A stretch of 64,000 nucleotides of DNA from Achromobacter denitrificans NBRC 15125. Its GTDB lineage: Bacteria > Pseudomonadota > Gammaproteobacteria > Burkholderiales > Burkholderiaceae_B. A program made the position numbers and the translations under genes. Below are positions 29,061 through 39,718 of this stretch, in pieces. Within the stretch, counting starts at the first letter, position 1, and the number at the start of each line of letters is the position of its first letter. The stretch spans positions 434,001 through 498,000 of the forward strand of contig NZ_BCTQ01000001.1 in NCBI RefSeq assembly GCF_001571365.1, in the 5' to 3' direction. The notes beneath the pieces are model-generated. The model did no database searches. It saw only the letters and a program-made list of their open reading frames with translations, and had not been told where the DNA came from.

Positions 29061-31838
29061 ATGCCAAAGGAATTGTCTGCCATGCGCCTGTCCCTATCGA
29101 AGCTGCCGCGCCCGCTGGGCGCGCTGCTGTTTACCTCCTTCCTGGCCTTCCAGGCCGGGGCCGCCAGCCTGCCGGCCGGCGTCTCGGAGGCCGCCTCGAT
29201 CGAAGGCATCACCGAATACCGCTTGGCCAACGGCCTGAGGGTGCTGCTGGTTCCCGACGAATCCAAGCCCTCCACGACGGTCAACATGACCTACCTGGTG
29301 GGCTCGCGCAACGAGAACTACGGCCAGACGGGCATGGCTCACCTGTTGGAACACATGCTGTTCAAGGGCACCTCGACCACGCGCAACGCCATGGGCGAGT
29401 TCTCGCGCCGCGGGCTGCAGGCCAACGGCTCCACCTCCAGCGACCGCACCAACTATTTCGCCAGTTTCGCCGCCAACCCCGACACCCTGAAGTGGTACCT
29501 CGGCTGGCAGGCCGACGCCATGGTCAATTCCCTGATCGCCAAGGAAGACCTGGATTCGGAAATGACCGTGGTCCGCAACGAAATGGAAAGCGGCGAAAAC
29601 AGCCCCTTCCGCATCCTGATGCAGAAGATGCAGTCGGTGGCGTATCAGTGGCACAGCTACGGCAAGAACACCATCGGCGCCCGCTCCGACGTGGAGAACG
29701 TCGACATCGCGCAGCTGCGCGCCTTCTATCACGAGTACTACCAGCCCGATAACGCCGTCCTGATCGTGGCGGGCAAGTTCGACCCGCAGGCCACGCTGGC
29801 CGATATCGAGGAAACATTGGGCAAGCTGCCCAAGCCCGAGCGCAAGCTTCCGCCCGAATACACCGTCGAACCCGCCCAGGACGGCGAACGCTCCGTGACC
29901 TTGCGCCGCGCCGGCGGCACGCCCCTGGTGGCCGCGATGTACCACATCCCCGCCGCCGGCAGCCCCGATTTCGTGCCCCTGGACCTGGCCGCGACCATCC
30001 TGGCCGACACGCCTTCCGGCCGCCTGTACCACGCCCTGGTCCCGACCAAGCTGGCCTCCGGCGTCTTCGGCTTCACCATGGAGAACCTGGACCCCGGCCT
30101 GGCGATGTTCGCCGCGCAGCTGACCCCGGGCAAGAGCCTGGATGCCGCGATGAAGGCGCTCACGGGCACCCTCGAATCGCTCGGCGCGAAGCCCTTCACG
30201 CAGCAGGAACTGGATCGGGCCCGCAGCAAGTGGCTCACGTCGTGGGAACAGACCTACAGCGATCCGGAGCAGGTCGGCGTGGCGCTGTCGGAAGCCATCG
30301 CCGCCGGCGACTGGCGCCTGTTCTTCCTGCAGCGCGACCGCGCCCGCAAGGCCACCCTGGCCGAAGTGCAGCAGGCCGCGACCACTTACCTGGTGCAGAG
30401 CAACCGCATCGAGGGCCGCTACATCCCCACCGAGAAGCCCGTGCGCGCGCCGCTCGCGCAACGCGTGGACCTCACGGCCGTGTTCAAGGACTACAAGGGC
30501 GATCCGGACTTCAAGGCCGCCTCGGCCTTCGACCCCTCGCCCGAGAATATCGACAAGCTGACGCAACGCAAGAAGCTTGAGCTGCCCAATGGCCCGGTGC
30601 AGCTGGCGCTGCTGCCCAAGGCCACGCGCGGCAACCGCGTGCAGGCGCAGATGCTCATCCAGTTCGGCAACGAGAAAGACCTGCTCGGCCAGCGCGTGAA
30701 CGCCAGCGCCGCGGCCGACCTGCTGTCGCGCGGCACGGCCAAGCTCTCGCGCCAGGACATCCAGGACCGCCTGGACGCGCTGCAGGCCGAACTCGGCTTC
30801 AGCGGCAGCGGCACCACGCTCAAGATCGCCATGTCGACCAAGGGCGAAAACCTGCCCGAGCTCACCGCCCTGGCGCTGGACATCGTGCGCAACGCCAACT
30901 TCCCGAAGGAGCAACTTGAGGAATACCAGCGCCAGCTGGAAACCTCGATCCAGAACGCCATGACCGAGCCCTCGGCCCTGGCGGGACGCGCCCTGTCGCG
31001 CCAGGACAACCCCTGGCCCGCCGATGACCTGCGCTACGTGCCGACCTTCGAGGAAGCGCTCGCCAGCGCCCGCGGCCTCACGCGCGAGGCGCTCGCCAAG
31101 TTCCACGCCAAGTTCTACGGCGCGGGCAATATCGAGTACTCGGCCGTCGGCGACTTCGAACCCGCGGCGGTGGAAAAGGCGCTCAAGACCGGACTGGCCG
31201 GCTGGAAGAAGGCGCCCGCCTACACACGCGTGCCCAATCCGTACCGCGATATCCCCGCCAAGCAGTTCGACATCGACACGCCCGACAAGGCCAACGCCTT
31301 CTACATCTCGCGCATGCCGCTGAAGCTGCAGGACACGGATCCCGACTATGCGGCGCTGTACCTGGGCAACTACCTGTTCGGCGCGTCGGAAACCTCGCGC
31401 CTGTGGAATCGCGTGCGCGAAACCGAGGGCCTGTCCTACAACGTGCGCAGCTCGCTGTCGGTCTCCTCTTTCGAGCCCACGGCCAGCTGGACCATGTACG
31501 CCATCTACGCGCCGCAGAACCGCGCACGCCTCGAAAAGGCCATCGGCGAGGAACTGGACCGCGTCCTGAAGGAAGGCTTCTCCGACAAGGAAATCTCGGA
31601 CGGCATCAACGCCTTGCTGAACTACCGCAACCTGGCGCGCGCCCAGGACGACGTCCTGGCCAGCACCTGGCTGGACTACCTGCAGCGGGGCCGCACGTTC
31701 GCCTGGTCGGCCGAGATGGATAAGAAGATCTCCGCGCTGACGCCCGAGGCGGTCAACGCCGCCCTGCGCAAGTACCTGCGCGCGGACGGATTCAGCACCG
31801 CGGTGGCCGGCGATTTCAAGCCGAAGACCTCGCCCTGA
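29061..31838 (+). CDS. M16-family zinc metalloprotease, exported, two-domain
   Basis: 925 residues. The signal peptide is clearest from the second Met (position 8, MRLSLSKLPR, ATG at 29082), which has AGGA ten bases upstream and may be the true start. The active M16 domain carries the inverted zinc motif His94-Leu-Leu-Glu97-His98 and a downstream Glu in VVRNEMESGE. The second M16 half (about 480-900) lacks the motif and is structural, as in pitrilysin-type clam-shell peptidases. It probably degrades peptides in the periplasm. A strong terminator follows, so it is monocistronic. Confidence 0.92.
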   Translation: MPKELSAMRLSLSKLPRPLGALLFTSFLAFQAGAASLPAGVSEAASIEGITEYRLANGLRVLLVPDESKPSTTVNMTYLVGSRNENYGQTGMAHLLEHMLFKGTSTTRNAMGEFSRRGLQANGSTSSDRTNYFASFAANPDTLKWYLGWQADAMVNSLIAKEDLDSEMTVVRNEMESGENSPFRILMQKMQSVAYQWHSYGKNTIGARSDVENVDIAQLRAFYHEYYQPDNAVLIVAGKFDPQATLADIEETLGKLPKPERKLPPEYTVEPAQDGERSVTLRRAGGTPLVAAMYHIPAAGSPDFVPLDLAATILADTPSGRLYHALVPTKLASGVFGFTMENLDPGLAMFAAQLTPGKSLDAAMKALTGTLESLGAKPFTQQELDRARSKWLTSWEQTYSDPEQVGVALSEAIAAGDWRLFFLQRDRARKATLAEVQQAATTYLVQSNRIEGRYIPTEKPVRAPLAQRVDLTAVFKDYKGDPDFKAASAFDPSPENIDKLTQRKKLELPNGPVQLALLPKATRGNRVQAQMLIQFGNEKDLLGQRVNASAAADLLSRGTAKLSRQDIQDRLDALQAELGFSGSGTTLKIAMSTKGENLPELTALALDIVRNANFPKEQLEEYQRQLETSIQNAMTEPSALAGRALSRQDNPWPADDLRYVPTFEEALASARGLTREALAKFHAKFYGAGNIEYSAVGDFEPAAVEKALKTGLAGWKKAPAYTRVPNPYRDIPAKQFDIDTPDKANAFYISRMPLKLQDTDPDYAALYLGNYLFGASETSRLWNRVRETEGLSYNVRSSLSVSSFEPTASWTMYAIYAPQNRARLEKAIGEELDRVLKEGFSDKEISDGINALLNYRNLARAQDDVLASTWLDYLQRGRTFAWSAEMDKKISALTPEAVNAALRKYLRADGFSTAVAGDFKPKTSP

Positions 31839-31861
31839 ACGTCCTGCGCCACCCCCTGCAG

Positions 31862-31887
31862 GCCCCGCCCCCGGCGGGGCTTTTTTT
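31862..31887 (+). terminator. Terminator of the M16 protease gene
   Basis: Stem GCCCCGCC / GGCGGGGC, loop CCC, then T7; 24 bp after the stop codon. Confidence 0.9.
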
Positions 31888-32125
31888 CGCCTTCCCTCCA
31901 CCGCGCCTGCCCGCCGGGTTAGGCCTGGCGCCGATAACCATGCCACCCATGGTGACAATTGGAAGAAAAGAATCAATTACTCGGTTATATGGAAAGATGT
32001 TTTCAAGAAATACGGGTTTATCCCAGGTTGGATAGCGATCACAATTCAGTCATCGGGAACAACAACGAACCACGACGGAGGGCCGCCGGATTCGGTCCCC
32101 ACTCAAGATGAATTGGAGGTCTACC

Positions 32126-32515
32126 ATGAAAACCCTAGCCACCACCCTTCTGCTTTCCCTAGCCCTGGCAGGCGTCGGCGCCCAGGCGGCCGGCGTGGAA
32201 CAAGCCAAGAGCAGCGCCCAAGTGGCGACCGAGCTGCAACAGGCCAAGGCCAGCGGCCAGTACACCTTCGGCGAGCTGGACTATCCGCCCGCCCTGCCCC
32301 AGGCCACCAGCCTGAGCTCGCAGGAAGTCCAGTCCCAGCTGCAGCAGGCCAAGTTCAACGGCCAATACACGTTCGGTGAACTGGAATACCCGCCCGTCTC
32401 GACGGCATCGGCCGGCGCCAAGTCGCGCGCCGATGTCCAGGCGGAACTGGCGCAGGCCAAGGCCAGCGGCCAATACACGTTCGGCGAGCTGGAATACCCG
32501 CCGATCGTCCGGTGA
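32126..32515 (+). CDS. Small secreted protein with three repeats (DUF4148-like)
   Basis: 129 residues from the ATG six bases after GGAGG; an earlier ATG at 32108 lies inside that leader. A signal peptide (MKTLATTLLLSLALAGVGAQA) is followed by three near-identical units of about 40 residues, each with an amphipathic helix (VxxELxQAKASGQ) and the sequence YTFGELxYPP. The helix resembles DUF4148 proteins common in Burkholderiales, which are periplasmic and of unknown role. The upstream 238 bp are AT-rich for this genome. A terminator follows. Confidence 0.8.
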   Translation: MKTLATTLLLSLALAGVGAQAAGVEQAKSSAQVATELQQAKASGQYTFGELDYPPALPQATSLSSQEVQSQLQQAKFNGQYTFGELEYPPVSTASAGAKSRADVQAELAQAKASGQYTFGELEYPPIVR

Positions 32516-32534
32516 GCTGCTTGCTGTGGCCCGG

Positions 32535-32573
32535 CCGGCCTCAGGCAGCATCATGGTTTGAGGCCGGTTTTTT
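32535..32573 (+). terminator. Terminator of the repeat-protein gene
   Basis: Stem CCGGCCTCA / TGAGGCCGG with a 15-base loop followed by T6, 20 bp after the stop. Confidence 0.75.
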
Positions 32574-32592
32574 CGGCGACAGCAGCGGTCGA

Positions 32593-32684
32593 AGTAGCAG
32601 TAGCAGTAGAAGTTGGAAGTTGACGTTGCAGTAGCAGTAGCAGTAGCAGTAGCAGTTGAAGTTGAAGTTGAAGTTGAAGTTGAA
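32593..32684. repeat. Hexanucleotide microsatellites (GCAGTA)n and (GTTGAA)n
   Basis: Four perfect GCAGTA units at 32628-32651 run into five perfect GTTGAA units at 32655-32684, preceded by degenerate units from 32593. The array lies between two terminators and inside no supported gene. The hexamer unit would not shift a frame, so classical phase variation is unlikely. Confidence 0.85.
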
Positions 32685-32714
32685 GTTGCTGTAGAAGCAG
32701 GCAGTTGAAGTACG

Positions 32715-32741
32715 ACCGCGGCGCAAGCCGCGGTTTTTTTT
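32715..32741 (+). terminator. Second terminator downstream of the microsatellite
   Basis: Stem ACCGCGGC / GCCGCGGT with loop GCAA (stem inclusive of flanking A-T) and T8. It sits 142 bp past the first terminator with only the microsatellite between, so its source transcript is unclear. Confidence 0.8.
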
Positions 32742-32796
32742 GCCCTGGCCATCCCGGCCGCGTCGGCTCGGGCCGTCGGCCCGGACCATCGGCCCG

Positions 32797-32827
32797 AAAA
32801 AAAACCGCGACGTCGTCGCGGTTTTTT
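32797..32827. terminator. Bidirectional terminator after dnaJ
   Basis: Stem CCGCGAC / GTCGCGG, loop GTC, flanked by A8 on the left and T6 on the right, so it works in both directions. It lies 17 bp past the dnaJ stop on the minus strand. Confidence 0.85.
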
Positions 32828-32843
32828 CCTATCCCCGGCGGAT

Positions 32844-33968
32844 TCAGCTGAAGAATTCCTTCACGCGGTCCGTCCAGGACTTGCTTTGCGGCGAGTGGCG
32901 GTCGCCGCCGTCGTTCAGCGAAGCCTCGAACTGGCGCAGGATGTTCTTCTGGTCGTCGCTCAGGCGCACCGGCGTTTCCACCACGACGTGGCAGTACAGG
33001 TCGCCCGGATAGCTGCCGCGCACGCCCCGGATGCCCTTGCCGCGCAGGCGGAAGGTCTTGCCGGACTGCGTGCCTTCGGGAATCGAGATCTCGGCCTTGC
33101 CGCCCAGCGTCGGCACCTGGAGCTCGCCGCCCAGGGCCGCGGTGGTGAACGGGATGGTCAACTCGCAATGCAGGTCGTCGCCGTCGCGCTGGAAGATCTT
33201 GTGCTGCTTGATGTGGATTTCCACATACAGATCGCCCGGAGGACCGCCGTTGATGCCCGGTTCGCCGTTGCCGCTGGAGCGGATGCGCATGCCGTCGTCG
33301 ATGCCGGCCGGAATCTTGACCTGCAACGTCTTGTTGCGGCGGATGCGGCCCACGCCATCGCAGGCCACGCAAGGATCCGTGATCTCCTTGCCATTGCCGT
33401 GGCAGGTCGGGCAGGTCTGCTGCACGCTGAAGAAACCCTGCTGCATGCGCACGGCGCCGGATCCACCGCAGGTGCGGCAGGTCTTGGGCGAGGTGCCGGG
33501 CTTGGCGCCCGAACCGTGGCAGGTGTCGCAGTTTTCCCAGCTGGGCACGCGGATTTCGGTATCGAATCCCGCCGCCGCCTGCTCCAGGGTGATTTCCAGC
33601 GCGTACTTCAGGTCGGCGCCGCGGTAGACCTGCGGGCCCCCGCCGCGGCGCCCGCCGCCGCCGCCGAAGATTTCTCCGAAGATATCGCCGAAGGCATCGG
33701 CGAAGCCGCCGCCCATGCCGCCGCCCATGCCGGCGGCGTTGGGGTCCACGCCCGCATGGCCATAGCGGTCATACGCGGCGCGCTTCTGTTCATCGCCCAG
33801 GACCTCGTAGGCTTCCTTGGCTTCCTTGAACTTCTCTTCGGCTTCTTTGCTGTCCGGATTGCGGTCCGGGTGATACTTCATGGCCAGCTTGCGATAGGCC
33901 TTCTTGAGGTCGTCGTCCGAGGCGTTCTTCGCCACACCCAGGACGTCGTAATAGTCACGTTTTGCCAT
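32844..33968 (-). CDS. dnaJ: Chaperone protein DnaJ
   Basis: 374 residues, class A J-protein and co-chaperone stimulating DnaK ATPase. The J domain has His33-Pro34-Asp35, then a Gly/Phe-Gly-Met-rich region ([14 protein letters not shown]). Four zinc-finger repeats follow ([32 protein letters not shown]), then the substrate-binding C-terminal domains. It lies 109 bp after dnaK in the same direction, and a terminator follows at once. Confidence 0.97.
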   Translation of the reverse strand: MAKRDYYDVLGVAKNASDDDLKKAYRKLAMKYHPDRNPDSKEAEEKFKEAKEAYEVLGDEQKRAAYDRYGHAGVDPNAAGMGGGMGGGFADAFGDIFGEIFGGGGGRRGGGPQVYRGADLKYALEITLEQAAAGFDTEIRVPSWENCDTCHGSGAKPGTSPKTCRTCGGSGAVRMQQGFFSVQQTCPTCHGNGKEITDPCVACDGVGRIRRNKTLQVKIPAGIDDGMRIRSSGNGEPGINGGPPGDLYVEIHIKQHKIFQRDGDDLHCELTIPFTTAALGGELQVPTLGGKAEISIPEGTQSGKTFRLRGKGIRGVRGSYPGDLYCHVVVETPVRLSDDQKNILRQFEASLNDGGDRHSPQSKSWTDRVKEFFS

Positions 33969-33976
33969 GATCCGTG

Positions 33977-34051
33977 GGCTCGAAAACGAGCCTTCTTTTC
34001 AGTGCTACAGAATGAGTACGCCCGGTAGGCGGATTTCTCCGGCTACCGGGC
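33977..34051 (-). other. Two hairpins in the dnaK-dnaJ spacer
   Basis: GCCCGGTAG / CTACCGGGC (34020-34051, loop 14) lies just after the dnaK stop, and GGCTCG / CGAGCC (33977-33992, loop of four) lies just before dnaJ. Neither has a T-run, so they look like mRNA processing or stability hairpins, or a weak attenuator lowering dnaJ relative to dnaK. Confidence 0.45.
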
Positions 34052-34077
34052 GGCAGAGGCAGGTCAGCGCCCGGCCA

Positions 34078-36003
<1,926 letters not shown>

Positions 36004-36059
36004 GGTGGGTTACCTTGATTGAATCTGTGTAAATAGGGAGAAACTTCTTGTCCCCACGT

Positions 36060-36088
36060 AACTGGGGCTGCCCGCAGGGTTTTTCAAG
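36060..36088 (-). promoter_or_regulatory. Sigma-32 heat-shock promoter of dnaK
   Basis: On the minus strand CTTGAAA (36088-36082), a 14-bp spacer, then CCCCAGTT. This matches the CTTGAAA/CCCCATNT consensus with one change. The -35 element overlaps the stop codon of the upstream thioredoxin-like gene. Confidence 0.75.
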
Positions 36089-36488
36089 ACGCCTGGCTCG
36101 AATTTTCCGTAGGCGTTTCCTGCAGGCGCCGGATTGCCGCCGTGAATTGGGGCAGCCCGGGCCAGCCGGTGATACGTCCCAGGCGCTTTCCGGCCCGGTA
36201 CAGCACAAAAGTGGGGACACCATGCAGGGAGAAGCGCCGGCCCAGCGGTTCGTCCGCGTAGACGTCGGCCTCGAACCAGGTCAGGTCCAGCCCCAGCAGC
36301 GTTTCCCGATGCAGCAGCGCGGCCTGTTTGAAGAGGTTGCAGTTATAGCAATCCTGGCCCCACAGGAACACGCAGCGCAGGTCCGCCCCCGGCGCCTGCA
36401 CCACCGCGGCGTCAAAGCCCGCAGTGTCGACATGGCGCATGCCGAACACCTGGAATACCTGGGCCGGGTCGAAGCGGGGGTCGGTCAT
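36084..36488 (-). CDS. Thioredoxin-fold protein in the heat-shock operon
   Basis: 134 residues with active-site Cys47-Tyr-Asn-Cys50 (WGQDCYNCNLF) in place of the common Cys-Gly-Pro-Cys, and the cis-Pro loop GVPTFVLYRAG. There is no signal peptide, so it should act in the cytoplasm as a thiol reductase or disulfide handler. It sits between grpE (14-bp gap) and dnaK, a place where Bordetella-type genomes also carry a thioredoxin to my knowledge, suggesting a link between redox and chaperone stress. It is probably co-transcribed from the grpE heat-shock promoter. Confidence 0.85.
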   Translation of the reverse strand: MTDPRFDPAQVFQVFGMRHVDTAGFDAAVVQAPGADLRCVFLWGQDCYNCNLFKQAALLHRETLLGLDLTWFEADVYADEPLGRRFSLHGVPTFVLYRAGKRLGRITGWPGLPQFTAAIRRLQETPTENSSQAS

Positions 36489-36502
36489 GGCGCGCGGGCC
36501 GC

Positions 36503-37057
36503 TCAGCCCTGTCCGGCGGACACCACCACCAGCGCCGGGCGCAGGGTCCGGTCGGCGATGGAATAGCCCTTCTGCAGCAGCTGGACCACGGTATTGGCGG
36601 GCTGCTCGTTGGGGATGGACGAAATGGCCTGATGCAGGTGCGGGTCGAACTTGTCGCCCTGCGCCGGCGCGATTTCCTTGAGCAGGTTGCGCTCGAAGCC
36701 GGCGGTCAGCTGCTTGAGCGTCACTTCCACGCCCTCGCGCAGCGCTTCGACCGTCTGGTCGGGCTGGGCCAGGGCGGCTTCCAGGCTGTCTTTCACGGGA
36801 ACCAGGCTTTCGGCGAACGACTCGATGCCGAACTTGCGCGCCTTGGACACGTCTTCCTGGGCGCGGCGGCGCACGTTCTCGACTTCGGCCTGCGCGCGCA
36901 GGACCTGGTCGCGCTGTTCATTGACGGTAGCCTGGGCGGCGTCCAGCTGGGCGCGCAACTCGTTCAGCTCGGCCTGCGCGTCCTGGGCGGCGGGGGCCGC
37001 GTCGGCGCTCTGGCCGATTTCGGGCGCCTGGTCAGCAGGCTCGTGGGGTGCCGTCAT
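36503..37057 (-). CDS. grpE: Nucleotide exchange factor GrpE
   Basis: 184 residues from the ATG reading [10 protein letters not shown], preceded by GGAGG. An acidic/Ala-rich N-terminus and a long coiled-coil helix (about 35-85, [24 protein letters not shown]) lead into the beta domain [44 protein letters not shown]. It releases ADP from DnaK. A sigma-32 promoter lies 39 bp upstream. It is the first gene of the grpE-trx-dnaK-dnaJ block. Confidence 0.96.
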   Translation of the reverse strand: MTAPHEPADQAPEIGQSADAAPAAQDAQAELNELRAQLDAAQATVNEQRDQVLRAQAEVENVRRRAQEDVSKARKFGIESFAESLVPVKDSLEAALAQPDQTVEALREGVEVTLKQLTAGFERNLLKEIAPAQGDKFDPHLHQAISSIPNEQPANTVVQLLQKGYSIADRTLRPALVVVSAGQG

Positions 37058-37095
37058 GGGGAATCCTCCAAAAAGAATGGCTTTCGCAGACATGA

Positions 37096-37121
37096 ATGGG
37101 GGCCAATACCCCTATTTCAAG
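37096..37121 (-). promoter_or_regulatory. Sigma-32 heat-shock promoter of grpE
   Basis: On the minus strand CTTGAAA (37121-37115), a 13-bp spacer, then CCCCAT (37101-37096). Both elements and the spacing fit the sigma-32 consensus without mismatch. Confidence 0.85.
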
Positions 37122-37188
37122 CCCGGGAAAGCGAAATATTCCCTGGGCGGGGGCCCCGGAAGGCCGGCCGCCCCGCCCGGCTATGTCC

Positions 37189-37437
<249 letters not shown>

Positions 37438-38529
37438 TCAAGTCCGTGATTGCGTGGGCCACCCCTGCAAGTGCCGTTCCACCAGGCCGGACAGCCCGGC
37501 GATCCAGGCGGGATCGTCGTTGATCGCGGGGATGTAGCGGAACTGCCTGCCGCCCGCCCCGATGAAGGCGTCGCGGCATTCCAGGCTGATCTCTTCCAGG
37601 GTTTCCAGACAGTCTGCCACAAAACCCGGGCACACCACATCGACCTCCGTGGTGCCCGACGCCGCCAGCGCCTTCAGGGTGGGTTCCGTATAGGGTTCCA
37701 GCCAGCGGGCGGTGCCGAAGCGGCTCTGGAACGTCACCTCGATCTGCTCGCGCGGCAAGGACAGCCGGTCCGACAGCAGGCGCGCGGTATCCATGCAATC
37801 GCGGTAGTACGGATCTCCCAGCTCGATCGAATAGCGCGGCAGGCCGTGAAAGCTCATGACCAGCTTCTGCGGCTTGCCGTTCTCCTGCCAGAACCGCTCG
37901 ATGCGGCCCGCCAACGCGTCCAGGTAGCCGGGTTCTTCATGGAAGCGCTTGATGAAGCGCAGTTCGGGCTGGTCGCGCAGCCGCGCCGCGTGGCGAGTCA
38001 CCGCGTCCACCACCGTGGCCGTGGTGCTGGCCGCGTACTGGGGATAGAGCGGCACGGTCAGGATGCGCTCGCAGCCTTGTTCGCGCAGCCGGGCGATGGC
38101 GTCGGGAATGGACGGGTTGCCGTAGCGCATGCCCAGCTCCACCACGACGTCCATGCCAGCCGCCCGCAGGGCGGCACGCACGCCATCGGCCTGGCGCTCG
38201 CTGTAGACCATCAGCGGCGAGCCTTCCTTCATCCAGACGCCGGTATAGCGCGGCTCCAGCTTCTTGGGCCGCATCGTCAGCACCAACCCATGCAGGATCG
38301 GCTTCCAGAGATAGCGGGGAATTTCGATCACCCGGGGATCGGACAGGAATTCGCCCAGGTACTTGCGGATGTCCTTCCTGCCCGGCGTGTCGGGCGTGCC
38401 CAGATTCACCAGCAGCACCCCGACCTTGCCGGGTCCGCGCGGCGGCGGGTCTTCATTGAAGGGGTCGTCCTGCTCGGGTTCCGGCAGGTACCGTTCAGGC
38501 CACAAGTACTTGAACAGGCGAAGAAACAC
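37438..38529 (-). CDS. hemH: Ferrochelatase
   Basis: 363 residues; inserts ferrous iron into protoporphyrin IX in the last step of haem synthesis. Visible family signatures are GVLLVNLGTPDTP near residue 37, VVELGMRYGNPSI, LTVPLYPQYAASTTATV, and the catalytic histidine region VMSFHGLPRYS. ECRDAFIGAGGRQFRYIPAINDDPAWI is near the end. The N-terminal 30 residues (RLFKYLWPERYLPEPEQDDPF) are a common beta-proteobacterial extension. It lies 46 bp after hrcA in the same direction and may be read with it. Confidence 0.95.
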   Translation of the reverse strand: MFLRLFKYLWPERYLPEPEQDDPFNEDPPPRGPGKVGVLLVNLGTPDTPGRKDIRKYLGEFLSDPRVIEIPRYLWKPILHGLVLTMRPKKLEPRYTGVWMKEGSPLMVYSERQADGVRAALRAAGMDVVVELGMRYGNPSIPDAIARLREQGCERILTVPLYPQYAASTTATVVDAVTRHAARLRDQPELRFIKRFHEEPGYLDALAGRIERFWQENGKPQKLVMSFHGLPRYSIELGDPYYRDCMDTARLLSDRLSLPREQIEVTFQSRFGTARWLEPYTEPTLKALAASGTTEVDVVCPGFVADCLETLEEISLECRDAFIGAGGRQFRYIPAINDDPAWIAGLSGLVERHLQGWPTQSRT

Positions 38530-38575
38530 AAAAACTCCCCTTCCTCCGCAAGGAGGACGTCGCTGTGAATGGGAC

Positions 38576-39580
38576 CTACTGATTGTGGCTGAGGGCGTTG
38601 GACAGCAGACGCGCCGTGATGTCCACGATGGGAATGACGCGCTCGTACGCCATGCGCGTCGGGCCGATCACGCCCAGCGTGCCCACCACCTTGCCGTCCA
38701 CCCCGTAGGGCGCGGTGATGACGGAGACTTCTTCCATCGGGACCAGCTGCGAATCGCCGCCGATATAGATCTGCACGCCCTGGGCGCGGCTGGAGACATC
38801 CAGGAGCTGCAGCAGATCGGTCTTTTTCTCGAACAGCGAGAACATCTTGCGCAGGCGATCCATGTCGGACGCGATGTCGGTCACGTCCAGCAGCTTGCGC
38901 TCGCCGGAAATCACCATGGCGTCGCCGTCCTCGGCGGCTTCCGCGCTGGCCTCGACGGCCGCCTGCATCAGGCGCGAAATGTCTTCCCGCAACTGGGCCA
39001 GTTCGGTGGACAGGGTCTGGCGCACGGCGTTGAAGGACTTGCCGGCGAAGTGCATGTTGAAGAAATTGCCGGCTTCCAGCAATTCCGACTCGGCGTAATC
39101 GCGCTGGACGAAAAGAATGCGGTTCTGGACGTCGCCGTCGGGCGTGACGATGATGAGCAACACCCGCTTGTCGGACAGGCGGATGAATTCGATCTGGCGG
39201 AATACCTGCGCGCGCTTGGGCGTCAACACCACGCCGGCGAACTGGGTCAGGTTGGAGAGCAGCGCCGCCGCCGCGTTGACGGCCCGGGTGGGCTCCGCCG
39301 CCGCCAGCATCTCGCCCATGTTGTGGGGCTCCAGCTGGTAGGACTGCACCGCCAGCAGGGAATCGACGAACATGCGGTAGCCCCGCGGCGTGGGAATGCG
39401 GCCGGCGGAGGTATGCGGACTGTGGATCAGGCCCAGTTCTTCGAGGTCCGCCATGACGTTGCGGATCGTGGCAGGGGACAAATCGAAGACTTTCGATAGC
39501 GTCCGCGAGCCGACTGGCTGCCCATCGGCGATATAGCGTTCGATCAACGCTTTCAGTAGTGCGCGTGCACGGTCATCCAT
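38576..39580 (-). CDS. hrcA: Heat-inducible transcription repressor HrcA
   Basis: 334 residues from the ATG reading [16 protein letters not shown]. The N-terminal winged helix ([40 protein letters not shown]) binds CIRCE operators and the C-terminal GAF-like domain senses GroEL availability. No CIRCE sequence (TTAGCACTC-N9-GAGTGCTAA) is visible in the window, so its targets, usually groESL, lie elsewhere. A minus-strand TAAAAT lies only eight bases before the ATG, so the mRNA could be nearly leaderless. It is divergent from nadK. Confidence 0.95.
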   Translation of the reverse strand: MDDRARALLKALIERYIADGQPVGSRTLSKVFDLSPATIRNVMADLEELGLIHSPHTSAGRIPTPRGYRMFVDSLLAVQSYQLEPHNMGEMLAAAEPTRAVNAAAALLSNLTQFAGVVLTPKRAQVFRQIEFIRLSDKRVLLIIVTPDGDVQNRILFVQRDYAESELLEAGNFFNMHFAGKSFNAVRQTLSTELAQLREDISRLMQAAVEASAEAAEDGDAMVISGERKLLDVTDIASDMDRLRKMFSLFEKKTDLLQLLDVSSRAQGVQIYIGGDSQLVPMEEVSVITAPYGVDGKVVGTLGVIGPTRMAYERVIPIVDITARLLSNALSHNQ

Positions 39581-39674
39581 AACAGGTATTTTAGGGAAAC
39601 TTTTCCGATTGAGGCGATTTTTGTCCCGCAAGCCGATATGCGGCCCCATATAATCGGCTAAACAGCCCATTCCG

Positions 39675-39706
39675 GGCGGGTTTCGGCCTCCCGGCCCGCC
39701 TTTTTT
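39675..39706 (+). terminator. Terminator-like hairpin in the nadK leader
   Basis: GGCGGG ... CCCGCC with an internal CGG/CCG pairing, followed by T6, ending 12 bp before the nadK ATG. A -10-like TATAAT lies upstream at 39649-39654 within an inverted repeat AGCCGAT / ATCGGCT (39631-39659). Because the gene to the left is divergent, this could be an attenuator. Confidence 0.5.
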
Positions 39707-39718
39707 GGATACGCAGCC

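Noticed and set aside
29094..31976. 960-codon minus-strand frame opposite the M16 protease
   Set aside because: Long because of GC bias only; no domain resemblance, while the plus strand encodes an intact zinc protease with a signal peptide.
31939..32034. 31-codon ORF starting MPPMVTIGRK upstream of the repeat protein
   Set aside because: No Shine-Dalgarno sequence, no conservation evidence; AT-rich leader DNA is the simpler reading.
32593..32684. Possible CRISPR-like array
   Set aside because: Repeat units are six bases without spacers; no cas genes in the window.
32541..32789. Minus-strand frame with FNFNFN and CYCYCY runs
   Set aside because: A translation of the hexamer microsatellite; no start context and bounded by terminators.
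38576..39580. CIRCE operator near hrcA or dnaK
   Set aside because: No TTAGCACTC-N9-GAGTGCTAA sequence seen; the chaperone block carries sigma-32 promoters instead.
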